A DNA stretch of 64,000 bases from Protopterus annectens (lineage: Eukaryota > Chordata > Ceratodontiformes > Protopteridae), in the NCBI RefSeq assembly GCF_019279795.1, contig NC_056744.1, positions 1,507,413,338 through 1,507,477,337 on the forward strand, in the 5' to 3' direction. Each line of letters begins with the position of its first letter. The first letter of the stretch is position 1. The translations under genes were made by a program, and so were the position numbers. Below, in pieces: positions 17,325 to 26,720 of this stretch. The notes under the pieces were generated by a model. The model ran no database searches and had not been told where the DNA came from. It worked only from the letters and a program-made list of their open reading frames with translations.

Positions 17325-19983
17325 GTTCATAGGTTCATAGGTTCATACTAGGCTATCTGCCCTAGGGCATGTATAAGCCTAGCCAGAGTTGTGTGGCTTT
17401 CACCACCCCTTAGGTTGAAGAATACTATACCCATTAGTTTGCCGTGCCTCTGTCCAGCAGTGATACAGAGATGATCCCTGGGGTAAACCTACGATCTCCC
17501 ATCCACTGGTCAAGATTCCTCTTGAACAGAGCCAGCGAGGTGCTCTGTCTCACATGGACCGGGATTCTGTTCCACAGCATATGGAGTCTCTGGGTGATGA
17601 ATCTGTCTGTCCAGCACATCCTATTCATATCCGTGTTGAGGTTTAAGTCTCTTGCTCTTGTGGCTCTGGTGGATTTGGATTTTTTAAGGTGGAGCATGTC
17701 CATTAATTCCGGGTTGGACATGGCCTTGTATGTCAGGCACAGGTCACCTCTGAGCAGACGGTATGCGACTGAATAGAGCTGGAGTTTCTTCAGTTGGGCA
17801 GCATATGGCATATTTTTGAGCCCCTTTATCCTTTTGGTGAGGAACTTTTGGGGTCTTTCTAATTGCTGCAGGTGTCGGGTAAGATACATTCCGAATGGGG
17901 CATTATACTCAATCATTTGTCTGATAAGTGAAGAGTACAGGGGAACAATGACCTCCCTTGATCTGGATGTGAATCCCTTCATAATCAGGTGGGCAATGTA
18001 GAAGGTCCTCCTAACCACTTTGGCAATGTGAGTGTCAAAAGAAAGGTTACTGTCAACTTGGGTCCCCAGGTCCCTGATAACCTCTTCTGTGCTTAATGGA
18101 TTGCCACCTATGTGGTAACTTGGGGTTACCTTGTTTTTACCAAAGGGTATGACTATACATTTTTTGGCGTTTAGCTTAAGGCCATGGCTCTGGCACCAGT
18201 TATCTATTTCTATGAGACCTCTCTGAAGGATATCTGTGTCTGATGGATTTTCAACTATGGCGCCCAGTTTGCAGTCATCTGCAAACTTTGCCAGCCACAA
18301 TCCTCCTATGTTTGCCTGAAAAGTAGATGCCGAATAAGAGGGGGCCCAGGACTGAGCCCTGTGGGACACCGCTTGTGACCGGCTTGGAGTCTGACATGGC
18401 ACCAGCAACTCTAACCCTGTGGCTTCTGTCCTTGAGCCAGTTTGCAACCCATCTTGTGACATATGGGTTTACATTTAAGCTGGTGAGCTTTTCTATGATA
18501 CCCGAGTGGGGTATTATGTCGAAAGCTTTTGCAAGGTCAAGGTAGGCTGTGTGAACTGCCTTACCCTCATCAATGGCCTTGGTGACTGTTTCAAAAAAGT
18601 CAACCAAGTTCAAGAGGCATGATCTGCCCTTGACAAAGCCAAATTGGGTAGGATCCAATGTCTGTAGGTCCCCTATGTCTTTATTTATGAGTTCCATTAT
18701 GATCCTCTCCATAGCTTTGCAGACCAGGCTTGTTAAGCTTATGGGGCGGTAATTACCAGGGTCCATAGAAGCACCGCCTTTGTGGAGTGGGACCACAGTT
18801 TCCGTACGCCACTCTTTGGGTACGTATCCTGTGGTAAGGCTAATATTAAACAGCAGCCTTATGTGTGGGTTTAATTCCTCATTGAGTTCGTGTAGCACAC
18901 AGCCGGGGACACCATCCAGTCCCATTGATGCTGTGTTTTTAGCTTTAGAGAGAGCAGCTCTCACCTGAGCATTTGAGATGATTGGGAGGCTATACTCTGC
19001 TGGGATAGATATTTCTCCTTTTGGGGGGGAGGGAGGGGAGAAATTTTCACTGAACCTGTCTGCCAGTATGTTTGCAATGTCTGTGGGTTCAGTGATTTTT
19101 GTATAATTTTGGACTAATTCTGAGCATATCTGGGAGTTTCCACTCAGATTTCTAACATAGCTAAAGAAGGCCTTATGATTGTCTTTTGAGTCCTTGGTGA
19201 TTTTTCTCTCAAAGTTGGCCTTGGATGATTTTATGAGTGATCGTAGTTTTTTTACTAGTATTGATCAGAGATGTCTTCCCTTTTAGGGATTTTGCTCTAT
19301 CTTGTAGTAGCTTTCTCCTCTTGTTGTAAAGTTTGTTTATGGCTGGGGTCCACCAGATTGGGCACTTGCCTTTGGTGGAAAGGGTCTTGATTTTATTTGG
19401 GATTGCTTGATCCATGCAATCCTGGAGTTGCTCGTAGAAAGCATTTGTAAGGGATTCAGCAGCATGGGTTGTGGTTTCCAATGGCTCAGGGGCCTTGAAG
19501 GATACCACACCAGTCTTAAGAAGTGTGAAGTTGGCTTTTGAGAAGTTCTTCACTGTGGTCTTTTGTTGGGGTGGGGGCGGGATGTGGATCTCCAGTGAGA
19601 TTAGTTTATGGTCTGATCTCACCAATGAGGGATATACTTCCAGTGTGGAGCATTTTGTCCCCATGTTTGTGATGATCAGGTCTAGTATATTTTCACCTCT
19701 TGTGGGAATGGTGACAAGTTGTTCCATAGCATTTGAGTTTATGAATTCCAGGAACCTTTGGGTTAGGGTATTGGGGCTTGAGTAATGTTCCCAGTCTATG
19801 TTTGGGTAGTTGAAGTCACCCAATATGATGGTGTTTGGAGAGACATTTATACTCTCCAGTGCCTTCAGGAAGGCTGTGTGGGGTTCCTGAGTTTGAGAGG
19901 GTGGCCTGTAACATGCTACAAACTGTAGAGCGGTTTTGCCTATGGTTAATTGCACCTGAATGGTCTCTGATGCTTCATGAGTT
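17325..19983 (-). mobile_element. CR1-B: 5'-truncated CR1 LINE inserted in CR1-A
   Basis: A minus-strand CR1 of about 2.66 kb. It ends (low coordinates) in three TATGAACC octamers, the type of 8-bp 3' repeat expected for CR1. It is flanked by GCCATAG at 17318-17324 and 19984-19990, an apparent 7-bp target-site duplication. Removing it restores the CR1-A reading frame across the junction. The 5' end is truncated inside the endonuclease domain. Confidence 0.85.
17434..19983 (-). pseudogene. CR1-B ORF2 (endonuclease end, RT, C-terminal tail), frameshifted
   Basis: On the minus strand 19983-19209 encodes the second half of the APE-like endonuclease: VACYRPPSQ, ILGDFNYPNIDWEHY, DLIITN and a catalytic SDH in LVRSDHKLISLE. 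After a frameshift near 19.2 kb, 18964-18330 gives the RT fingers and palm: EWRTETVVPLHKGG, YRPISLTSLVCKAME, QFGFVKGRSCLLNL, motif A AYLDLAKAFDIIPHSG and motif B SGVPQGSVLGPLLFGIYF. A second frameshift near 18.33 kb leads to motif C KFADDCKLGAI and the C-terminal region ending in WNRIPVHVRQSTSLALFKRN. The catalytic Asp residues are kept, but at least two frameshifts and the 5' truncation make it inactive. It would have been the target-primed reverse transcriptase. Confidence 0.85.
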
Positions 19984-21310
19984 GCCATAGAACTTATTAT
20001 CATGGAACTTATAAACAAAGACATTGGCAACCTTCAAACACTGGACACCATGCAGTTTGGGTTCGTGAAGGGCCGATCTTGTCTCCTGAATCTGATTGAC
20101 TTCTTCGAATCAGTCTCCAGAGCCATGGACAAGGGTATGGTGGTCCACACAGGCTATCTGGACCTCGCCAAGGCCTTCGTTACCATCCCCCACTCTGGAA
20201 TCATAGATAAACTTACAAAGCTGGGCATTAATCCCTATGTCACTCGATGGGTTGCCAACTGTCTAACTGACAGAGCCCACAATGTAAAAGTAGCCAACTC
20301 CAAATCCAGATCCAAACAAGTGACAAGTGGAGTACCTCAGGGTTCAGTCCTGGGATTGCTCTTGTTTGGCATCTACTTCTATTAAGTACAGGCCAACACT
20401 AAGGGACTCTGGCTAACAAAATTTGCAGATGACTGCAAACTGGGAGTCATTACTGAATCCCCAAATGATGTGGATATTCTACAAAAGGGCCTTACAGAAA
20501 CAGCTGCTTGTTGCCAGAGCCATGGGCTCAAGCTCAATGCCAAGAAATGTATAGTTATCACCTTTGGGAAAAAATGCACCCATGAATTCCCACATAGGTG
20601 GCAGTACACTAAACACTGAAAGTGTGATAAGAGACTTAGGGATACAGGTGGACAGTGGTCACACCTTCAATAACCACATCAGCACAACAGTCAGGAAATC
20701 CTTCCATGTGGCACACCTCATCACTAAGGGCTTTTCATCCAGAAAAAAGGAGGTCATTGTCCCACTGTACTCATCCCTCATTAGACCCATTATAGAATAC
20801 AACGCCCTGTTTTGTATGTACCTCTCAACCTCTGCAACAACTGGAAATACCGCAGAAATACCTCACTAAAAGAATCACAGGCCTAAAGCAGATGCCCTAT
20901 GCTGACCATCTAAAAAAACTCTGCCTATACTCTGTCACATATCGTCTACTCAGAGGCGATCTCTGCTTAACATACAAGGCCATGTGAAACCCAGAGCTGT
21001 TGGACATGCTACATTTAAAGAAATCATAGACACATGCTCCAGGGATCTAAACCTTGTCATCACAATGAGCAAAACATGCTGGAGAGATAGGTTCCTGACC
21101 CAGAGACTCCCCATACTCTGGAACAGACTGCCCATACATGTGAAGCAGAGCACCTCTTTGGCCCTCTTCAAAAGGAACCTTGATGATTGGATGGGAAATA
21201 GGAAATTCACCCCGGGGATCATGTAAGTCACCCTGCTAGACAGGGGTCCAGGGAAGTAAATACTGTGGGAAGAAATAGCCAGAGAATTGTTATGGCTAGG
21301 CTTGTATAGG
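19984..21310 (+). pseudogene. CR1-A RT palm to 3' UTR (host CR1 resumes)
   Basis: The plus strand continues CR1-A: ELIINMELINKD-like start, QFGFVKGRSCLLNL, motif A GYLDLAKAFVTIPHSG, motif B SGVPQGSVLGLLLFGIYF (stop after), then KFADDCKLGVI near 20420. Further on are IGGSTLNTESVIRDLGIQ, YSSLIRPIIEYNA, a frameshift near 20830, and LWNRLPIHVKQSTSLALF near 21115-21165. The 3' UTR starts after the stop at about 21226 and is interrupted at 21310 by the Penelope-like element. The 3' end resumes at 26268. Confidence 0.85.
21296..21310 (+). repeat. 15-bp target-site duplication, left copy
   Basis: CTAGGCTTGTATAGG here equals 26268-26282. The two copies bracket the Penelope-like insertion and belong to the CR1-A 3' UTR, whose intact form (TGGCTAGGCTTATACATG) is seen in CR1-B. 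Confidence 0.85.
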
Positions 21311-21442
21311 TAACCAGAAAAACGGAGGATGCAAGCGAACTAGTAAACCAACAAAGCACCCTGAGTCACTGCTAGATTAGGCACACTGTTTATTAAGCCG
21401 AACAGTTCACTAACACACACAGTAACGCTGAAAATAATGCCC
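21311..21442 (-). repeat. Pseudo-LTR terminal segment, copy 1
   Basis: It is repeated in direct orientation at 25267-25395 and (from 21341 inward) in inverted orientation at the end of the insertion near 26267. It starts TAACCAGAAAAACGG and contains CACCCTGAGTCACTGC. Confidence 0.85.
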
Positions 21443-21445
21443 ATA

Positions 21446-21482
21446 CGTTTTCGTCAACAACTTCATCAGATAATGAAAATAC
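21446..21482 (-). ncRNA. Hammerhead-like core in Penelope pseudo-LTR
   Basis: The minus strand reads CTGATGAAGTTGTTGACGAAAACG. It has the hammerhead core words CTGATGA and GAAA. Further on, ACG...CGT at about 20 nt spacing could form a short stem III. Penelope-like elements are known to carry hammerhead motifs in this position. Stem II is weak as read (at most three pairs, one wobble) and I could not build a standard stem I, so activity is doubtful. The motif is repeated at about 26136-26172 on the plus strand in the inverted copy. Confidence 0.45.
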
Positions 21483-21803
21483 ATCCAAGAAACCACTTAT
21501 ATACTCATCAAGCTGTTTGAATTAACCAATGAAAATACTTTAAATAAACTTTAAATGAATAAATACATTAAAATGTAATTTAAAAAAATATATATATGTG
21601 TATGTAAAACCCTGTTGCACATGTGATTTGTTATAAAAACCACAATGAATTCCTTTTTAAAAACACTTATTACAAATACTACCTAATAACAAAAATATGT
21701 TTAAGACAAGTATAAATTCACATATAAATAGGTGTATGTAAGAATATAAAAACACAGTGTAATAGTTCCCTCTACTGGCCATCCATTTTACTACACACAA
21801 CTC

Positions 21804-24173
21804 TCACAGTTTTGCAGATCTCATTTTTAATACAGGGGTGAGGGAGATCATGTCATTTAAACCAGGGGTCTTACTGGCTTCCAATACAATTTGCCAGTAT
21901 AATTTCCTGTATTCCACCAAGGTCTCCCACATCCCACCCCTAGGGTCTTTAGGTACAACTTCTAGTATAAAAAATTGAAATTCTGCCTCCAAACATACTT
22001 TGGTGTGTTTATACAAAGAATTTGTGTCACATTTAGTTCGAATATCATAGGTATGCTCATAAATTCTTTGTTTAATTTTTCTTTCGCTCTTACCTACATA
22101 AAAGGCATCACATTTTTTAAACAAACCTAAATATATGATCCCTTTAGTGCAACAATTTGCAAAGGTTTTTAGAGTCATTATTTTATTATTCCTAGCCCGC
22201 AAATTAATGGAAACTCCTGTAATAAGATAAGAGCAATAACTGCATGAACCACATTTGTGTACACCAGCCCTTTTATTACTATCTGTAACAGGAAAATTCT
22301 TTTTACCACCTCTTTCAAAAATGTCTTTTAGGCTATTACCTTTCCTATATATGTATTTTATGTCACTTTGAAAAATGTGACTCAAATCAGAAATCTTTGA
22401 AAAGTTGTTCCACTCTTTATTAAAAATTCTTCTTATCATTCCCGCTTGTCCATCATATGTAGTGATAATACCTGAGGTGTAATCCTCTTTTAAACCACCC
22501 ATATTGGTATTATATACATAATGAGTTTCACTATTTTCTATTTTGCCCAATATGGGAGCAAACTTGCCCTTCCTACCCTCCATAACTTCCTTAGAGGTAC
22601 TATCAATAAGTTCTTCTGGATAGCCTCTATTCAAAAACATACTTTTCAAATTCTTACATTCATTAATGTACCAAAGATCATCAGAGGTCATCCTACACAA
22701 CCGCACAAATTGCCCCTTAAGGACACTTCTTTTTTGATGTGGCGGGTATGAACTCAGGTAATGAAGGTAGGAATTTGAGAAGGTTTCTTTTCTAAAAATT
22801 CTAGATTTGAAACCTTCTCCTGTTTTTACAATATTTACATCAAGATATTTTAGTTCTTCTGCTGTGAATTTGTATGTAAATCTCAAAAATTCGGTGGTAC
22901 CATTTAAATATTCAACAAAGTTCACAAATTCGTCCTCAGTACCCTTCCACAAAAAGCACAGGTCATCCAGGAATCTACAATATAACTTCCACTTATTCTT
23001 GTATTCAGAGTTCAAAACAAATCTGTTCTCCCAATATGCCATTATAATGTTGGCATATGTGGGCGCACAATGTGCCCCCATTGCCACACCATTGATTTGT
23101 TTGAAATACTCGCCTTGAAAAAAGATGAAATTGTTTTTTAACACAATATCCATCAATAATAACACAGTTCTGAAGTCATTTTGTTTCAAAAGTTTAGAAT
23201 CTACTAGCATTTCTTCAAACCATTCCAAACCTGTGTCATGAGGTATGCTTGTGAACAAGTCAATTACATCCAGAGTACCAAAACCCTTTGTTTCTCCAAC
23301 CAGGGAATCATTCAGATTCCTTAAAAATTGCCAGGAATCCCTTAGAATAACAGAATTGTTGCTGACAAGCTTTTTAACTTTCTGGTCTATGAACTTTGCT
23401 AGAGGCGCTGTAACCGAACCTTCAGATGAAACTATTACCCTCAAAGGCGGATCATTTACATCTTTATGCACCTTCGGTATCCCAAAAATGGAGGGTATTC
23501 TCGGTTTTTCCACATGCAAGTATCTGAATGTACTCAGATCTATAACCCCATCTAATAATAAATCATTTAAAATAACATAAATTTTCTTGTACACAATATT
23601 TATTTCGTTAATAGATATTCTGGTGTACTTCGTGGTGTCGTTTAAAATTTCAAACATTTTACTCTCATACATTATGTGGTCCATCAGTACAACTCCCCCA
23701 CCCTTGTCAGGCTTCATAATTCTTATGTTCTTATTTTCACTTAGTGACTTTAAAATCTCCTGCTCAGGACCAGTTAAATTTGAATGCACCATTTGACTAC
23801 CAAGGGTTTTCCTCAGCTCGTGCTCCAATCCTAGTTCAAAATTTCTGAGCTGAGGATGTAATGGGGGATTGTAAGTACTTTTACGGGCCAGTTGCTCATT
23901 ATTAAAATTAAAACCTTTACCTTTAAATATCAGTTCAAGGTTTTTCTTCCTAATAAAAAGTTTAATATCTATTAGTAATTTAAAGATATTAGTTCTTTCT
24001 TTAGGGATGAAACCAAAACCTTTTGTAAGTAATTCAAAGTAATTAGTGTTTATTGTAGCATCAGAATAGTTAAAAATATTAAAATCATTGTATGTATATT
24101 TAAAACCATCATTGATTATTGTTCCCAAACTGGTCGTCTCCTCACTTGAGCTCCCCAGTTCCTGGTTTTGTAG
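21804..24173 (-). CDS. Penelope-like ORF2: reverse transcriptase + GIY-YIG endonuclease
   Basis: An open frame of about 789 residues with no ATG at its start. It begins in the -1 frame inside ORF1 and the first 112 residues after 24128 contain no Met, so it is probably expressed by frameshift from ORF1. Counting from 24128: a Penelope N-terminal box KPDKGGGVVLM (139-149), RT fingers IFGIPKVHK (214-222) and RVIVS (230-234), motif A TLDVIDLFTSIPH (285-297), motif B INGVAMGAHCAP (345-356), motif C FLDD (386-389), LDVNI (429-433) and the YPPHQKRSVLKGQ thumb box (461-473). A CGSCSYC zinc-binding segment follows (626-632), then GIY-YIG: GIIYLG (663-668), FYVGKSERKIKQRIYEH (676-692). It should copy element RNA and nick the target. 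It looks intact to the stop. Confidence 0.92.
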   Translation of the reverse strand, partial: LQNQELGSSSEETTSLGTIINDGFKYTYNDFNIFNYSDATINTNYFELLTKGFGFIPKERTNIFKLLIDIKLFIRKKNLELIFKGKGFNFNNEQLARKSTYNPPLHPQLRNFELGLEHELRKTLGSQMVHSNLTGPEQEILKSLSENKNIRIMKPDKGGGVVLMDHIMYESKMFEILNDTTKYTRISINEINIVYKKIYVILNDLLLDGVIDLSTFRYLHVEKPRIPSIFGIPKVHKDVNDPPLRVIVSSEGSVTAPLAKFIDQKVKKLVSNNSVILRDSWQFLRNLNDSLVGETKGFGTLDVIDLFTSIPHDTGLEWFEEMLVDSKLLKQNDFRTVLLLMDIVLKNNFIFFQGEYFKQINGVAMGAHCAPTYANIIMAYWENRFVLNSEYKNKWKLYCRFLDDLCFLWKGTEDEFVNFVEYLNGTTEFLRFTYKFTAEELKYLDVNIVKTGEGFKSRIFRKETFSNSYLHYLSSYPPHQKRSVLKGQFVRLCRMTSDDLWYINECKNLKSMFLNRGYPEELIDSTSKEVMEGRKGKFAPILGKIENSETHYVYNTNMGGLKEDYTSGIITTYDGQAGMIRRIFNKEWNNFSKISDLSHIFQSDIKYIYRKGNSLKDIFERGGKKNFPVTDSNKRAGVHKCGSCSYCSYLITGVSINLRARNNKIMTLKTFANCCTKGIIYLGLFKKCDAFYVGKSERKIKQRIYEHTYDIRTKCDTNSLYKHTKVCLEAEFQFFILEVVPKDPRGGMWETLVEYRKLYWQIVLEASKTPGLNDMISLTPVLKMRSAKL

Positions 24174-25249
24174 TTTTTTGAATTGTAACTAACAGGTTCC
24201 TTGTACATAAGCCTCTCTGACCTTCTTAAAGGCGGAAATGCAGTTTCATAATCATCTTCCAGGGGTAGTTCATTATCAAGATTATCATTGTTAACTTTTT
24301 CGTAATAACTTCTACTGTTCCTTACCCAATTCTTAGGCTTCGGGTACTGTTTTTTAGCTTTATATTCATTGGTATCCCTATCTATTTTGTTCAATTTCCT
24401 ATTTTTAACCTCTAAACATTTAGTTTCTAAATTATCTAATAATTTATGATACTTGATTCTCTCTTCTTCCACTGTGAATAATAAATCATTGGTTATGTCC
24501 CTGTTAATACATTCAACAATTCCTTGCAGTTTCTTTATTTCTACTTCGTTGTTCCTTATAATGGCCCTCATTATTTCAAATCCACAGTTGTCAAAGGCTT
24601 CTATTAATTGATAATAAAACTCTGTACCTTCCACAACTTTGTTAGGGAACTTGCATACCCTAAGCCCTTTAGGCACAATTTTCTGCTCTAAACAATACTT
24701 TAAATAAGTGTTATCCATCTCAAGCATTTTACATTTGTATAAAAAATAGTCCAAGTCATTCAACTTTTGCACAAATGAGCCTTTAAAATTGTCTTTAACA
24801 GTGTCTTTGGTGGCAAAATCAAATACAACATTGAAAATGTCATTAAATTGTCTTCCAGTACCTGTTGAGTTAGCATTTACAACAGGGCCATTACGAGACC
24901 CCTCGCACACATGATTGCCACTACTTGGTTGCTGGGACTGTCCGCGATTAGTTTCATCCAAAAAAACCCGCGGAAACCCATCAAGACTACTGGATTCAGT
25001 TCCATTTCGCATTTCAGCGTCTCTACTTTCATTTTCCTCACCAACGGCTCGTCTCTCTCGCATATCCAAACGCCGTGGTACTTCCTGGTTTCCTGGGATA
25101 GAAAAGGTCATCAGAAACGTAGCCATGGATTGGCTAACTGGTGTCAAAAGCCCCACAAGTTGAGTGAGCTGCCCGATAAGCTTTCTGAGCTCGCCTACTT
25201 CATTGGTCTTAGCTCCACAGTTTGCCATACTACCAGCAGGTGATTCCAT
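24116..25249 (-). CDS. Penelope-like ORF1, coiled-coil/basic protein of unknown role
   Basis: An open frame of 377 codons from the ATG at 25249 (MESPAGSMANCG...). An upstream GTG at 25315 lies in pseudo-LTR sequence, so I prefer this ATG; a second Met follows seven codons later. The N-terminal third is polar (RERRAVGEENESRDAEM). The middle holds hydrophobic-spaced helical segments (KLNDLDYFLYKCKMLEMDN; EERIKYHKLLDNLETKCLE) suggestive of coiled coils. The C-terminus is basic (LRRSERLMYK; RNWGAQVRRRPVWEQ). I recognise no enzyme domain. By analogy with ORF1 of other retroelements it may bind RNA; that is inference. It overlaps ORF2 and contains the slippery site at 24173-24179, 19 codons (including the stop) before its end. 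Confidence 0.8.
   Translation of the reverse strand: MESPAGSMANCGAKTNEVGELRKLIGQLTQLVGLLTPVSQSMATFLMTFSIPGNQEVPRRLDMRERRAVGEENESRDAEMRNGTESSSLDGFPRVFLDETNRGQSQQPSSGNHVCEGSRNGPVVNANSTGTGRQFNDIFNVVFDFATKDTVKDNFKGSFVQKLNDLDYFLYKCKMLEMDNTYLKYCLEQKIVPKGLRVCKFPNKVVEGTEFYYQLIEAFDNCGFEIMRAIIRNNEVEIKKLQGIVECINRDITNDLLFTVEEERIKYHKLLDNLETKCLEVKNRKLNKIDRDTNEYKAKKQYPKPKNWVRNSRSYYEKVNNDNLDNELPLEDDYETAFPPLRRSERLMYKEPVSYNSKNYKTRNWGAQVRRRPVWEQ
24173..24179 (-). promoter_or_regulatory. Putative -1 ribosomal frameshift site A AAA AAC
   Basis: In the ORF1 frame the codons read TCA AAA AAC TAC, giving the canonical X XXY YYZ heptamer A AAA AAC. ORF2 lies exactly in the -1 frame and is open from this point. Eleven bases downstream GAACTGG can pair with CCAGTTT (about 7 bp with one G-U, enclosing about 19-20 nt). 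A CCAG-GAA-CTGG mini-hairpin is an alternative. Such a stimulator is expected for frameshifting but is untested. Confidence 0.65.
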
Positions 25250-25266
25250 CCGAAAACTAACACAAG

Positions 25267-25395
25267 TAACCAGAAAAACGGAGGATGCAAGCGAACTAGT
25301 AAACCAACAAAGCACCCTGAGTCACTGCTAGATTAGGCACACTGTTTATTAAGCCGAACAGTTCACTAACACACACAGTAACGCTGAAAATAATT
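25267..25395 (-). repeat. Pseudo-LTR terminal segment, copy 2
   Basis: Direct repeat of 21311-21442. It lies at the 5' end of the minus-strand Penelope unit and joins the inverted partial copy at about 25396. Confidence 0.85.
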
Positions 25396-25396
25396 A

Positions 25397-26267
25397 ATTC
25401 CATTAATTTGCGGGCTAGGAATAATAAAAAATTGACTCTAAAAACCTTTGCAAATTGTTGCACTAAAGGGATCATATATTTAGGTTTGTGTAAAAAATGT
25501 GATGCCTTTTATGTAGGTAAGAGCGAAAGAAAAATTAAACAAAGAATTTATGAGCATACCTATGATATTCGAACTAAATGTGACACAAATTCTTTGTATA
25601 AACACACCAAAGTATGTTTGGAGGCAGAATTTCAATTTTTTATACTAGAAGTTGTACCTAAAGACCCTAGGGGTGGGATGTGGGAGACCTTGGTGGAATA
25701 CAGGGAATTATACTGGCAAATTGTATTGGAAGCCAGTAAGACCCCTGGTTTAAATGACATGATCTCCCTCACCCCTGTATTAAAAATGAGATCTGCAAAA
25801 CTGTGAGAGTTGTATGTAGTAAAATGGATGGCCAGTAGAGGGAACTATTACACTGTGTTTTTATATTCTTACATACACCTATTTATATGTGAATTTATAC
25901 TTGTCTTAAACATATTTTTGTTATTAGGTAGTATTTGTAATAAGTGTTTTTAAAAAGGAATTCATTGTGGTTTTTATAACAAATCACATGTACAACAGGG
26001 TTTTACATACACATATATATATTTTTTTTAAATTACATTTTAATGTATTTATTCATTTAAAGTTTATTTAAAGTATTTTCATTGGTTAATTCAAACAGCT
26101 TGATGAGTATATAAGTGGTTTCTTGGATGTATTTTCATTATCTGATGAAGTTGTTGACGAAAACGTATGGGCATTATTTTCAGCGTTACTGTGTGTGTTA
26201 GTGAACTGTTCGGCTTAATAAACAGTGTGCCTAATCTAGCAGTGACTCAGGGTGCTTTGTTGGTTTA
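25397..26267 (+). pseudogene. Inverted 5'-truncated Penelope copy (GIY-YIG end + 3' UTR)
   Basis: This is the plus-strand reverse complement of about 22215-21341. The frame at 25408-25806 (132 codons) gives the intact C-terminal GIY-YIG module (GIIYLGLCKKCDAFYVGK, then RIYEH), differing from the main copy at only four residues. It lacks RT and any start context, so it is a by-product of insertion, not an independent gene. Its 3' part repeats the hammerhead-like core. Confidence 0.9.
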
Positions 26268-26330
26268 CTAGGCTTGTATAGGCCTTAGGGCCACTAGCCT
26301 AGTACCAACCTATGTAGATAACACTATTGT
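26268..26330 (+). mobile_element. CR1-A 3' terminus after the Penelope insertion, with right target duplication
   Basis: CTAGGCTTGTATAGG (26268-26282) repeats 21296-21310. Then come CCTTAGGGCCACTAGCCTAGT and ACCAACCTATG, matching the CR1-B 3' end on the other strand. This closes CR1-A. Confidence 0.8.
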
Positions 26331-26521
26331 AACTGCTCAGATGTATATATTTTAACAATGGAAACTGGAACGCCAGAGGTTAACTTCAGAAAAATAGCTG
26401 AAATTAAATTACTTCAAGGCCGCGTAATAAAAGGATGTTATCTTTCAGTTTCAGTGCAGTAACAGACACGATGTCTAGAACTAGAGGCTTTTGGTATTGT
26501 CTTGGAAGTGTTTTATTGTTT

Positions 26522-26523
<2 letters not shown>

Positions 26524-26593
<70 letters not shown>

Positions 26594-26720
26594 AGCTACC
26601 TGGGGAGAGACACAAAGCACTGGGTGGACAGGGAGGGAGTTGGAGGGTTTGGCATGGCCACTCAGCTAAGACCTCAACTCTACAGCTGTGCCAGTGGGGA
26701 GTCTTACTGGTGATGTGGAG
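26524..26720 (+). repeat. (TG)n microsatellite and dispersed repeat family A, copy 2
   Basis: About 34 TG units (26524-26592) are followed by the family A segment, homologous to the minus strand of 46-176. The same order of repeat and unique part in both copies suggests the microsatellite is part of the mobile unit. Confidence 0.65.

Larger units (their letters stand above)
21311..26267 (-). mobile_element. Penelope-like element: full minus-strand copy plus inverted truncated copy
   Basis: The insertion is 4957 bp between 15-bp direct duplications. The main unit runs on the minus strand from about 25395 to 21311. A terminal segment of about 130 bp (from TAACCAGAAAAACGG) is present at both 21311 and 25267 in the same orientation, as a pseudo-LTR. 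The remaining 25397-26267 is an inverted, 5'-truncated second copy matching the reverse complement of about 21341-22215 with only a few differences. Direct and inverted partial copies joined to a full unit are typical of Penelope-like elements. The high identity between copies indicates a recent insertion. Confidence 0.9.
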
